Assembly: GCF_000949455.1 (NCBI RefSeq)
Contig: NZ_JXXK01000024.1
Coordinates: 1-60,010, forward strand
Length of the DNA stretch: 60,010 nucleotides
Reading direction: 5' to 3'
Source: Ruthenibacterium lactatiformans
GTDB lineage: Bacteria > Bacillota > Clostridia > Oscillospirales > Ruminococcaceae
Shown here: positions 34,256 to 42,554 of the stretch, one piece after another
Layout: every line of letters begins with the position of its first letter
How positions within the stretch are numbered: the stretch's first letter is position 1
Translations under genes and position numbers: made by a program
The notes under the pieces: model-generated
Told to the model about the DNA's origin: nothing
The model's database searches: none
Seen by the model: the letters and a program-made list of their open reading frames with translations, nothing else

Positions 34256-34984
34256 TCATCCGTTTTTCTGTACGGGCTCTCCCTCTGCAATGCGCAGCAT
34301 CCGGTAACCCACGCCCACATGGGTCTGGATGTATTTTGGCTGTGCCGGCACCGGCTCGATCTTTTTGCGCAGCGTAGCCATGAACACACGCAGCGAAGGC
34401 GTATCCCCCGGCAGGGCGCTGCCCCACACCTCCTTCAAAATGAAGTTGTGCGTGAGCACCTTGCCCACGTTCTTTGCCAGCAGGCACAGCAGCTTGTACT
34501 CGATGGGGGTGAGGTGCACCTCCTGCCCGGCCAGATAGGTGCAGCCCGCGGCATAATCGATCTTCAGCTCACCATTGGTAAACACCGCCTCGGGCGCGCC
34601 CGCGTGTCCGCTGTCCTGCCGCGCGCGGCGCAGCGCAACACGCAGGCGGGCCAGCAGCTCGTCCACGCTGAAGGGCTTTGTCAGATAATCGTCTGCACCG
34701 GCATCCAGAGCGTCGATCTTGTCCCTGTCTTCACTGCGGGCGCTGATGACGATGATGGGCATGCCCGACCAGCCGCGCACCTTTTCGATGATGGCAATGC
34801 CGTCCATATCCGGCAGGCCCAGATCCAGCAGCATCACATCCGGCTGAAAGGAAACAGCCTCCAGCAGCGCCTCGCTGCCTTTTTCCGCCGTGTGGTACTG
34901 GTAATTCTGCGTCTCCAGTGTAGTGGTGATCAGGTTGCGCACGGCCTTGTCGTCCTCCACCACCAGTATTTTTGCTTTGTTCAT
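34256..34984 (-). CDS. kdpE: KdpE-like response regulator
   Basis: This 242-aa OmpR-family regulator has a receiver domain with the acidic pair EDD at 10-12, phospho-acceptor D54 (LLDLGLPDMDG) and K in LTKPF, then a winged-helix DNA-binding domain (about 135-230, HLTPIEYKLLCLLAKNVGKVLTH). It overlaps the sensor stop codon (ATGA), so the pair is coupled. KdpE normally turns on the potassium pump kdpFABC, but none is in the window. Confidence 0.9.
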   Translation of the reverse strand: MNKAKILVVEDDKAVRNLITTTLETQNYQYHTAEKGSEALLEAVSFQPDVMLLDLGLPDMDGIAIIEKVRGWSGMPIIVISARSEDRDKIDALDAGADDYLTKPFSVDELLARLRVALRRARQDSGHAGAPEAVFTNGELKIDYAAGCTYLAGQEVHLTPIEYKLLCLLAKNVGKVLTHNFILKEVWGSALPGDTPSLRVFMATLRKKIEPVPAQPKYIQTHVGVGYRMLRIAEGEPVQKNG

Positions 34985-36555
34985 AGCTTTATCTCCTCTG
35001 CTTGCAGGGTAAAAAAGAATACGGAGCCGTGGGGCTCGTTGGCCCGCATGCCGATCTTCCCGCCGTGCGCCTCCACAATGGACTTGCACAGCGCCAGGCC
35101 CAGGCCCAGCCCCCGCCGTCCGTCGCCGCGGTCGTTGCCCGCGGTATAGAACATCTGGAACAGCCTGCCCTGTGCCTCCTGCGGAATGCCGGGGCCTGTA
35201 TCCGCGATCTCCACCCGCACCGTGTCTCCCCCGCGGCGCGCGCTGAGGGTTATGTCCGTACCGGGCGGCGTGTATTTGACGGCGTTGTTCACGATATTGA
35301 TGATGACCTGCGTGATCAGGCGGGAATCCATCTTCGCCATCAGCAGGTCGTCCTCGATATCCACACGGATGGGATACTCGGCGCTGCGCCGGTTCAGATG
35401 CTGCAGCGCCTCGCCCGCCACCTCCTCCAGCAGCTCGGGCTGGATGCGGAGATCCAACCCGCCGTTTTCCAGCCGGGTGATGGAAAGCAGATTTTCCACA
35501 AGCTGGACGAGCCACATGGAGTCGTCGTAGATATCGGCATACAGGCGCTGTTTTTTCGCCTCATCCAGCACGCTGGAATTCTCCATCAGTACGCCCGCGT
35601 TGCCCGAGATGCTGGTGAGCGGGGTTCGCAGGTCATGGGAGATGGTGCGCAGCAGGTTCGCCCGCAGCTGCTCCTGCTGGGCCTGCAGTTCCGCGTCCGA
35701 TTTTTCGCGGGCGATGCGCTCTTTTTCCAGCGCCAGCGCGCATTCGTTTAGCAGCGCCGCCATCAGGTTTCTGTCAAAATCATCCGGAATGTGTCCCTTT
35801 CGCAGGGCAACCCCCGCCACGGCCAGCGGCGGAACAGACGCACCCACGGCCAGATACAGGCATTCCGCATCCGGGCAGGCGGCCGTACGGGCCCCCGCCT
35901 GGCCGCCGCAGCGCAGCACGGTCCGGGCGGCACGCAGCTCCCGTTCCGTTGTACAGGGCGCGGCCTCCGTCCCTTGCGCGTCGCAAACCAGAGGAGGCTG
36001 CAGCGCGCCGTCCCGCACCGGATACAGTGAAACGCCCGCACGCAGCAGGCGGGAAAGATGCTCTGCCGCCGCGGTGAATATCTGCTGTTCTCCCTCCGCG
36101 CGCTGGAGCGCCTGGCTGGTCTCCAGCAGGACTTCGCTGCGGTGCGCCTTGCGCGCCGCCTGGCGCGCCTGTGTTTTCACACGCATGGTCAGCGTGCTGG
36201 TGATGCACGCGGCAATGAACATCACAAGAAACGTGACCGAATACCGGCTCACATCATTGAACTTAAGCGTAAAGCGCGGCACGGTAAACAGATAATTGAA
36301 AACCAGCACGCTTGCAACAGCCGCAGAAATGCCGTACACCCGTCCGTCTGTGGCCAACGCCGTACACAGCACGGCGAGCAGATATACCGTAACGATATTT
36401 GCCTCGGTGATGCCCGCTTTGTAAAAAAGCAGCCCGACGAGGGAGGCCGCGCACAGAATGCCCGCCGTCCTGCCCATATCCCGCCAGGAAAGCGTCAGCG
36501 CCCCCTCCATACGCAGGCGTCCTGTTTCTTGTTCTGCACCGCACCGTCCGAACAT
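34981..36555 (-). CDS. kdpD: KdpD-like sensor kinase lacking the N-terminal sensor domains
   Basis: This 524-aa membrane histidine kinase starts with four membrane helices (about 30-130, DUF4118 type), then a GAF-like domain (about 150-270), HisKA with RTISHDLRTPLTS and an ATPase domain with NIVNNAVKY and GLGLALCKSIV. Classical KdpD of about 900 aa also has an N-terminal KdpD domain and a USP-like domain, which are absent. The start at 36555 has AAAGGGG upstream, and no frame extends further. It is paired with kdpE. Confidence 0.88.
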   Translation of the reverse strand: MFGRCGAEQETGRLRMEGALTLSWRDMGRTAGILCAASLVGLLFYKAGITEANIVTVYLLAVLCTALATDGRVYGISAAVASVLVFNYLFTVPRFTLKFNDVSRYSVTFLVMFIAACITSTLTMRVKTQARQAARKAHRSEVLLETSQALQRAEGEQQIFTAAAEHLSRLLRAGVSLYPVRDGALQPPLVCDAQGTEAAPCTTERELRAARTVLRCGGQAGARTAACPDAECLYLAVGASVPPLAVAGVALRKGHIPDDFDRNLMAALLNECALALEKERIAREKSDAELQAQQEQLRANLLRTISHDLRTPLTSISGNAGVLMENSSVLDEAKKQRLYADIYDDSMWLVQLVENLLSITRLENGGLDLRIQPELLEEVAGEALQHLNRRSAEYPIRVDIEDDLLMAKMDSRLITQVIINIVNNAVKYTPPGTDITLSARRGGDTVRVEIADTGPGIPQEAQGRLFQMFYTAGNDRGDGRRGLGLGLALCKSIVEAHGGKIGMRANEPHGSVFFFTLQAEEIKL

Positions 36556-36614
36556 CCGGGTCCCCTTTCTTCCGCAAGCCGGCCGGGCCCTGCCCGGCGC
36601 CTTCGATCCATCTC

Positions 36615-36643
36615 ATTATAGCGTTTTCCGAACGGAATGTCAG
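36615..36643 (-). promoter_or_regulatory. Sigma-A promoter of kdpDE
   Basis: On the minus strand CTGACA (36638-36643) and a perfect TATAAT (36615-36620) are 17 bp apart. The leader is about 50 nt. Confidence 0.7.
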
Positions 36644-36740
36644 TATCCGCAGTTTTGCACGGCATAAAGATTTTTTCTCTGATGTTAAAACCATATTAAG
36701 AAGCTGTTTCTCCGTGCGCTGCATAGGTGACCCGCTGCAT

Positions 36741-36773
36741 AAAAAACCGTGCGTGTACGGAACACGCACGGTT
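36741..36773 (-). terminator. Terminator of the GH105-MFS-isomerase-glucokinase operon
   Basis: AACCGTGCGTGT (36745-36756) pairs with ACACGCACGGTT (36762-36773), followed on the minus strand by a T-run. It closes the operon after the glucokinase gene. Confidence 0.85.
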
Positions 36774-36787
36774 CTTCTCTTCTGCTT

Positions 36788-37747
36788 TTATTTTTTCTCG
36801 GTGCCCAGCAGCGCCGCGCCGATGATGCCTGCGTCTCCTGCAAGGCTGGCGGCCACAATGCGCGGCTGCTTTGCGCTGCCGCGCGCATAGCCGTATTTTC
36901 CCACGTAGGCGCGCACCGGCGCCATTACGGCCTCGCCCTCGCGGCTGATGCCGCCGCCCACGCACAGCACCTCGGGCTGGAAGATATTGACGATGCTCGT
37001 GATGCCCACGCACAGGTAATGCACATATCCGTCCACCACTGCTTTCGCGGACGCGTCGCCCCGGCGCATGGCGTCGAACGCCGTGCGGCCGTTCACCAGC
37101 TGCTCGCTGCCGCCGGCCTGCTCCCACAGCAGGCTGTCCGGCGCGGCCCGCATGGCGGCCCGCGTCTGTGCGATGAGCGCCGTAACGCTGCCGTACTGCT
37201 CAAAGCAGCCGCGCAGGCCGCAATTGCACGGTTCACCGTTCATATCGATGACAAAGTGGCCCAGCTCGCCCGCGGCCCAGTTGCAGCCCGTGACGATGCG
37301 GCTGTCTTCAATGATGCCGCCGCCTACGCCCGTGCCCAGCGTCACCATCACCATACTGGAGCAGCCCCTGCCAACGCCCGCCCGGTATTCGCCCCAGGCC
37401 GCCGCATTGGCGTCGTTGTCCACATAGACGGGCAGGCCCAGACGGGTGCGCAGCATCGCGCCCAAAGGCACATTATAGAATTCCAGATTGTTGGCATATT
37501 CCACTACGCCCGTATCTTTGTCCACACTGCCGGGCGCGCCCACGCCGATCCACGCCATCTGCTCCAGCGGCGTCTGCGCCGCCTGCGCCAGACTGCGGCA
37601 CAGCGCGGCGATGCGGTCCGCAATTTCATCCGGCGTGCACGGCATGCCGGTTTTGACGCTCTGTGTGTGCACCAGACGGCCGTCCAGCGTGGCGACGCCC
37701 CCCGCGATGTTGGTGCCGCCCAGGTCAATGCCGATACAGTATTCCAT
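36788..37747 (-). CDS. glcK: ROK-family sugar kinase, glucokinase type
   Basis: This 319-aa cytoplasmic kinase has the phosphate motif GIDLGGTNIAGG near the N-terminus, the sugar-binding ELGH and the zinc motif CNCGLRGC, all hallmarks of active ROK kinases. It has no DNA-binding domain, so it is an enzyme, not a repressor. The start at 37747 has AGAGGAGG upstream. It is the last gene of the operon that begins with GH105. A hairpin (arms 37776-37786 and 37792-37802) separates it from the isomerase gene. Confidence 0.9.
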   Translation of the reverse strand: MEYCIGIDLGGTNIAGGVATLDGRLVHTQSVKTGMPCTPDEIADRIAALCRSLAQAAQTPLEQMAWIGVGAPGSVDKDTGVVEYANNLEFYNVPLGAMLRTRLGLPVYVDNDANAAAWGEYRAGVGRGCSSMVMVTLGTGVGGGIIEDSRIVTGCNWAAGELGHFVIDMNGEPCNCGLRGCFEQYGSVTALIAQTRAAMRAAPDSLLWEQAGGSEQLVNGRTAFDAMRRGDASAKAVVDGYVHYLCVGITSIVNIFQPEVLCVGGGISREGEAVMAPVRAYVGKYGYARGSAKQPRIVAASLAGDAGIIGAALLGTEKK

Positions 37748-37775
37748 CTTCCGTTTTCCTCCTCTGTAAACAACG

Positions 37776-37802
37776 GCGCGCAGAACAGTACGTTCTGCGC
37801 GC
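37776..37802 (-). other. Intercistronic hairpin
   Basis: GCGCGCAGAAC and GTTCTGCGCGC form a perfect 11-bp stem with a 5-nt loop in the 67-bp gap between the isomerase and glucokinase genes. There is no T-run; it may stabilise the upstream message or tune expression. Confidence 0.55.
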
Positions 37803-37814
37803 ATCGTATTTGGC

Positions 37815-38630
37815 TTATCTGCCCGCCCAGGCACGCATGACGGCAAGGTCACGCGCGGCTGTTTCGGGGGCGATCTCCTCGCGCAGCAGCGCCACGCCGG
37901 GCTTATGCTGCGCCAGCCAGCGCATGATGTTATCATAACACATCACGCCCTCTCCCAGCAAGGCCGGGGCCAGCGCTCCGTCCTTTACCACAGCGTCTTT
38001 TACGTGAACGGCCGCGATATCGGGGCCAAACGCGGCCAGCGCCTCGTCCCACAGCGCCGCCTGCGTTTCGATCCGAGCGGGCGTGAGCAGGTTCACCGCG
38101 TCGAAAATAGCCGCAAGGCCCCCGCCGCGGAACTCCTGAAGCAGCCGGGCCGCCAGGGCCGGGCTGTTGAGCGTATGGGCCGCAACCGGCTCCACCGCAA
38201 CGGTCACACCCAGCTTCGCCGCATCGTTCAGCATGGCGTCCACGCTGCGGCGCAGGATATCATAAGCCGCCGGGCGCTCCTGCTCCGGCCCGGAAAAAAG
38301 CGTCGTCTCGGTGCCGACGCAGCCCGCCCCCAGCTCCGCCGCACAGCGCAGCCCCAAGCGGAACGTATCCAGCTGCGCCTTGCGCGCAGCCTCATCGGGC
38401 AGCGACGGCTCGATATAGCACCCCAGCACGGCGATATCAATGTGGTGTTCCCGGAAAGCCGCGCCGATCTCGCGCAGCAGGCCGTCCGTCACCTGCGCAT
38501 AGCTCTCCACCCCGGCAATGGCCTTTGGGATGGCCAGCTGCGCCGCCTCGACGCCCTGGGCCGCCATTTTTTCCGCCAGCCGCACAGGCGGCAGGCACCC
38601 GAAATCATGCGCGCGGATACCGATCTTCAT
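37815..38630 (-). CDS. Sugar phosphate isomerase/epimerase-like TIM-barrel protein
   Basis: This 271-aa protein of the xylose-isomerase-like AP2 family has metal ligands suggested by VAVEPVAAH, FDAVNLL, HVKDAVV and a C-terminal REE. The start at 38630 follows AAGGAGG. Its place between a sugar carrier and a kinase points to conversion of an imported or released sugar acid or keto-sugar. Members of this family differ widely, so the exact substrate is open. Confidence 0.8.
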   Translation of the reverse strand: MKIGIRAHDFGCLPPVRLAEKMAAQGVEAAQLAIPKAIAGVESYAQVTDGLLREIGAAFREHHIDIAVLGCYIEPSLPDEAARKAQLDTFRLGLRCAAELGAGCVGTETTLFSGPEQERPAAYDILRRSVDAMLNDAAKLGVTVAVEPVAAHTLNSPALAARLLQEFRGGGLAAIFDAVNLLTPARIETQAALWDEALAAFGPDIAAVHVKDAVVKDGALAPALLGEGVMCYDNIMRWLAQHKPGVALLREEIAPETAARDLAVMRAWAGR

Positions 38631-38684
38631 GATATTTCCTCCTTCGGTTGCAGCGCCCCCGCATAGCCGCAAAGGGCGGAGCCG

Positions 38685-39848
38685 TCAGTTCTTCTGCTGT
38701 TCTTTCCCATGCCCGCGTGAAAAGGCCAGGAAGGTGATGATGAACGCCGCCATGGCCAGCGGCAGCACATAGATGCTGACGCCGTAGCCCAGCGTATCCA
38801 CAAGGCGGCCGAAGCCGACGTTGAACAGAATATCAAACAGCGACGCGACACTGATGATGGTGCCGGCCGCGCCCGCCACCTGCCCATGCGGAAAAAACAG
38901 GCGGATGCTCATGACCAGCGTGGGATACAGGATGGAAAGGAAAAAGCCGCTGGCCGCCCAAAGCGGCATTGCCGCCGCGCCGCCCACAACACCCGCGATG
39001 TACAGCACCGCAGAGAGCGAGCCGAAGACGCCCATGCTCTTGAGGATGCCCAGCCTGTCCACCAGCGGCGAAAGCACCAGACGGCCCAGCATCACGCCGC
39101 CGAAAAACACGGCCAGATAGTTGGATGCTTTGGCCTGCTCCATTCCGAGGCCCGAGGTGGCGTAGGCCACCAGCCAGTTCATCACACCGTGCTCGGCGAT
39201 GAAATAAAAACCGAACACAAAGACGAGCGGCAGCGCGGCCCTGTTTTTCAGCACGCCGGACTGACGCTTTGCCGGATGCGGGCCATCCGCCCGCGGGCCG
39301 GGCACCGTGCTGAACGCCAGCAGCAGCACCGCCGCGGCCCCCAGCGCCAGCAGCACCAGGTTCGTCTTGTGCCAGAAGCCGATATCCGTAGCATAACGCC
39401 CCAGCAGAGACTGGCTGCCGCTGGTGCCGATGCCCTGTGTAAAAAACAGAAGATTCACAAAAAACGCGGGCGACGACGCGAACAGCAGCGGCGTGACGAG
39501 ATTCAGCGTCGTGTTCAGCAGCGTGGACGCGCCCATGGCGCAGAACATACCCGCCAGCAGCAGATAGTAATTATCTGTGAAGGCGAACACTGCCAGCGCC
39601 GCCATCCAGATGCCCGTCAGCGCCAGCAGCGCTTTTTTCTTTTCAAACCGTTCAATGACGTTGCCGCCCACCAGAAGGAACACCAGGTTGCCAATGTAGC
39701 TCACCGTGACGATGAGCCCCAATTGCGTGGCCGAAAGTGCAAAATGGCTGCTGAATACCGGCGAGAAAATGCCGCGCAGGCTGTCGCTGGAGCCGAGCCC
39801 CACCATCAGCACAACAAAGGCCGCAAAGGTCAGGCGTGTGTGCTTCAT
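38685..39848 (-). CDS. MFS transporter
   Basis: This 387-aa membrane protein has about 12 predicted helices, a charged loop VIERFEKKKALL between helices 2 and 3 and a second-half repeat. It probably imports a mono- or disaccharide, since it is flanked by GH105 and an isomerase. Alternatively it could export a by-product. Confidence 0.85.
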   Translation of the reverse strand: MKHTRLTFAAFVVLMVGLGSSDSLRGIFSPVFSSHFALSATQLGLIVTVSYIGNLVFLLVGGNVIERFEKKKALLALTGIWMAALAVFAFTDNYYLLLAGMFCAMGASTLLNTTLNLVTPLLFASSPAFFVNLLFFTQGIGTSGSQSLLGRYATDIGFWHKTNLVLLALGAAAVLLLAFSTVPGPRADGPHPAKRQSGVLKNRAALPLVFVFGFYFIAEHGVMNWLVAYATSGLGMEQAKASNYLAVFFGGVMLGRLVLSPLVDRLGILKSMGVFGSLSAVLYIAGVVGGAAAMPLWAASGFFLSILYPTLVMSIRLFFPHGQVAGAAGTIISVASLFDILFNVGFGRLVDTLGYGVSIYVLPLAMAAFIITFLAFSRGHGKEQQKN

Positions 39849-39867
39849 ACCCTACCCCTTCCGCGCG

Positions 39868-40956
39868 TCAGGCTTCTTCGCCCGCTTCCATCAGGAACAG
39901 CATGGCCATGGCCTGCCCGTAAGGCATCTGCCGCAGCGGGATCTGCTTGTAGAAATCCTTTGTCTCCCGGCCCATGGCGGTACCGTAGGACACCTGGTCC
40001 ACAATACCGTCCTCGCGGATGCATTTAAGAATGGGGGCGAGCGCCTTTTTGGCATTCTCCGCATAGGCGGCGTCCACAAGGCCCATATGCACGGCCTTCA
40101 GGATACCATAGCCGAAGCCGCTGGTGGCGCTGGCCTCCACGTAGGACGTGGGGTCGTCGATCAGCGTATGCCACATGCCGTTGCCGTCCTGGTATTTTGC
40201 CAGCGAGGCGATCTGATTTTCCAGCGCGTTCACAAGGATGCGGCGGGCAGGCTGCCCGACGGGCAGCATTTCCAGCAGCAGCGGGATGGCGATGGTGACC
40301 CAGCAGTTTCCGCGGCCCCAGAATGCGCCCGCGAAGTTGTGGTTGCCATGGAACGTAAACCCATGATACCACAACCCTGTTTTTTTGTCAGCCAGATATT
40401 TCGTATGCAGCAAAAATTGATAGACCGCTTCATCGGTGTAGTCCTGCCGGCCCAGGATACGGCCCATGTTGGCCAGCACCAGAACCGTCATGAACAGCGT
40501 GTCGTCCCACAGTTCGCCGTCGTTGAGCGTATCGGACGTGATGTGCTGAAAGCCGCCTTCCTTTGTTTTGGGAAGGCTGTCCATGACCCACTGGGCCCAC
40601 TCTTTGCACACCGCGCCGTAAGTCTCGTCGCCGGTGTATTCATATAGATAGGACAACGCCAGGACGGGCGCCATGGTGTTGATGTTTTTGCCGGGCAGGC
40701 CGTCTGCGATGCGCGCGTCGTAATATTCCCGCAGCGTCGCCAGATACCGCCCGTCTTTCGTGCGCTCGAACAGCTTCCACAGGCCGTACAGGCCCACGCC
40801 CTGCGTCCACTCCCAAAGCTGGTACTTTGAGATGTCGTCTCCCGCGAGATTGTTTTTCTCCATGTTTTTCAGGAAAATATCGTCCGGCTCGTACAGCACC
40901 TTTTTAAAGCTGCCGACGCACAGCTCCAGCTTGCGCGCTACCTCCTGCTCCTGCAT
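39868..40956 (-). CDS. GH105 unsaturated uronyl hydrolase, copy 1
   Basis: This 362-aa cytoplasmic (alpha/alpha)6 enzyme of the YteR type removes a 4,5-unsaturated uronic acid from the end of a lyase product, such as unsaturated galacturonosyl-rhamnose. The catalytic aspartate region reads WDDTLF at 150-155 (D152 likely catalytic). No signal peptide is present. It leads an operon with an MFS carrier, an isomerase and glucokinase. A second GH105 lies at 45284. Its promoter at 41136 carries the shared activator boxes. Confidence 0.9.
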   Translation of the reverse strand: MQEQEVARKLELCVGSFKKVLYEPDDIFLKNMEKNNLAGDDISKYQLWEWTQGVGLYGLWKLFERTKDGRYLATLREYYDARIADGLPGKNINTMAPVLALSYLYEYTGDETYGAVCKEWAQWVMDSLPKTKEGGFQHITSDTLNDGELWDDTLFMTVLVLANMGRILGRQDYTDEAVYQFLLHTKYLADKKTGLWYHGFTFHGNHNFAGAFWGRGNCWVTIAIPLLLEMLPVGQPARRILVNALENQIASLAKYQDGNGMWHTLIDDPTSYVEASATSGFGYGILKAVHMGLVDAAYAENAKKALAPILKCIREDGIVDQVSYGTAMGRETKDFYKQIPLRQMPYGQAMAMLFLMEAGEEA

Positions 40957-41135
40957 GCACCAAAACTCCTTTGCTTTGTTGTATCCGCCCCGCTGTGGCG
41001 GACCTTCCTAACCTGTTTGATGTTTTTCCCGCGCCCGGAGCCGCTCTTCCGGCGGCGGTGCGCAAACAGATTTTAGGCAGATAACCAGTATCCGCCCTGA
41101 AATACATCAAAAATATGGTCAACTTTACAGCATCA

Positions 41136-41207
41136 GTATAGCACAGGCAAAATAACAAAAACCACTTGCTTTTTGCCTTTATTCGCATTTCTATTTGCAT
41201 TTTTTGC
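41136..41207 (-). promoter_or_regulatory. GH105-operon promoter with bipartite activator boxes (site A)
   Basis: On the minus strand box 1 (GCAAAAAATGCAA, 41195-41207) is followed after 18 bp by box 2 (GCAAAA, 41171-41176) and, after 29 bp, by TATACT (41136-41141) preceded by TGC. The leader to the GH105 start is about 175 nt. Box 1 also covers the -35 of the divergent AraC-family gene. Confidence 0.8.
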
Positions 41208-41222
41208 GTTTTGCGATATAAT
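41195..41222 (+). promoter_or_regulatory. Promoter of the AraC-family gene
   Basis: TTGCAT (41195-41200) and TATAAT (41217-41222) are 16 bp apart. The -35 is part of activator box 1, so binding there should block this promoter (negative autoregulation). Confidence 0.75.
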
Positions 41223-41297
41223 GGGGATGAAAACCGGCAGCCCGGCGGCCGCCGGCTCCCAAACGGGCCGCAGACAGCGCAAAAGGAGGCTCCGCGC

Positions 41298-42239
41298 ATG
41301 TATTACAATGCACCGCTGCTTTACGAGCAGGCCTATTCCATTACCATCAACAACGCCGAAGCGCCGCTGTATTATTTTTTCGATTACGACGAGCGCTCTT
41401 ACAACATCAATATGGAGTTCCAGCATTTCCATCAGTTTTACGAGGTGCACATCCTGCTGGACGGCAAGGCGTCTCATATCATCGAGGGCGATTATTACGC
41501 GCTGCAGCCCTATGATATCGTGTTTCTGCGCCCGGCGCTGCTGCACAAAACGGAATATCCCGTGGGCGCGCCGCGCAAGCGCCTGATCATCAATTTCGCC
41601 ATTCCCGCGGACACGCCGTGCCTGGGCGGCATGCTGCGCCAGGCGCTGGCACCCTTTGATGCGGAGGTTCCCATCTACCGCCTGGGCGATGCAGAGCGCG
41701 CCTCCGCCTTCGGCTACCTGAACGATATTTTCACGCTGGGCAAGCAGCCCCGCACGCCGCTGACAGAGCTTGCCATCCACAGCAAATTTGTGGAATTCCT
41801 GTGCGCCGTCGCACAGGCCTGCCCGCGCAACACTTATGTACCCCAGGAATTCGACGATTCCATCACCCACAAGATCTACTCCATCACCAGCTATATCCAC
41901 AGCAATTATGCGCAGGAGCTCTCGCTGGATTATATCTCCAAAAAATTTTTCATCAGCCCGTACTACCTGTCCCACCAGTTCAAAAGCGTCACGGGCTTCA
42001 CGCTCATCAATTACATCCAGATGACGCGTGTGCGCAACGCCCAGCAGCTTTTGCTGTACACGGATATGAAAATCGCAGACATCACGGCGCACTGCGGCTT
42101 CACCAGCTTTTCCCAGTTCAACCGCGTGTTCAATAAATTCTGCCACACCTCTCCTTCCCTGTTCCGGCTGAACGGGAGCGCCGGCATCACGCCCGCCAAC
42201 AATTACATCCAGCTTCCGGCGGAATCCCGGGAGGCCTGA
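41298..42239 (+). CDS. AraC-family transcriptional regulator
   Basis: This 313-aa regulator has an N-terminal cupin sugar-sensing domain (about 25-120, with FHQFYEVHILLDGKA) and two C-terminal helix-turn-helix motifs (about 200-298, LSLDYISKKFFISPYYLSHQFK and IADITAHCGFTSFSQFNRVF). The start at 41298 follows AAAAGGAGG. It lies divergent to GH105 copy 1. Its promoter shares the box seen before four sugar-use operons, so it is the best candidate activator of that regulon. Confidence 0.9.
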   Translation: MYYNAPLLYEQAYSITINNAEAPLYYFFDYDERSYNINMEFQHFHQFYEVHILLDGKASHIIEGDYYALQPYDIVFLRPALLHKTEYPVGAPRKRLIINFAIPADTPCLGGMLRQALAPFDAEVPIYRLGDAERASAFGYLNDIFTLGKQPRTPLTELAIHSKFVEFLCAVAQACPRNTYVPQEFDDSITHKIYSITSYIHSNYAQELSLDYISKKFFISPYYLSHQFKSVTGFTLINYIQMTRVRNAQQLLLYTDMKIADITAHCGFTSFSQFNRVFNKFCHTSPSLFRLNGSAGITPANNYIQLPAESREA

Positions 42240-42554
42240 CAAAACGGCATTCTTACACCAAAAGGCCCCGCCCGCCGCGCACGGCGGCCTTCGGCGGTCG
42301 CTTCGCTCTACACGCCTCGGCACTGGCCGTGCGGGGCGTCGCGGGGTTGTTTTAAATTTTGGGCGGCATTCGCCGCGTGGCCTGCACTTTGCTGCGCAAA
42401 GATGCATGGCTTTGCCACCGCCAGCTTTTTCCCCGGACTCTTCTTTTACTTCTTTACTTTTTTTCGACGACCTGGAAGGCCCCGCCCGTCCGCAGCAGAT
42501 GCGGACGGGCGGGGCCTTGTTCTGCACGGAAGCTTCACACCGCGTATGCAGGGG
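42240..42554. other. Intergenic region between AraC and GH63-like genes
   Basis: This 315-bp gap holds no credible gene. It contains GC-rich self-complementary stretches around 42265-42350, a short repeat CTTTGC / GCAAAG near 42390, a pyrimidine tract (42420-42470) and the strong hairpin 42476-42518. Confidence 0.6.
42476..42518. terminator. Hairpin terminator between convergent operons
   Basis: A perfect 19-bp GC-rich stem (42476-42494 with 42500-42518) with a 5-nt loop lies between the ends of the AraC gene and the GH63-like gene. T-runs are weak on both sides. Confidence 0.75.

Noticed and set aside
42240..42475. Repeat or mobile element remnant
   Set aside because: Self-complementary GC-rich stretches are present, but no terminal repeats, target duplication or transposase fragment is visible.
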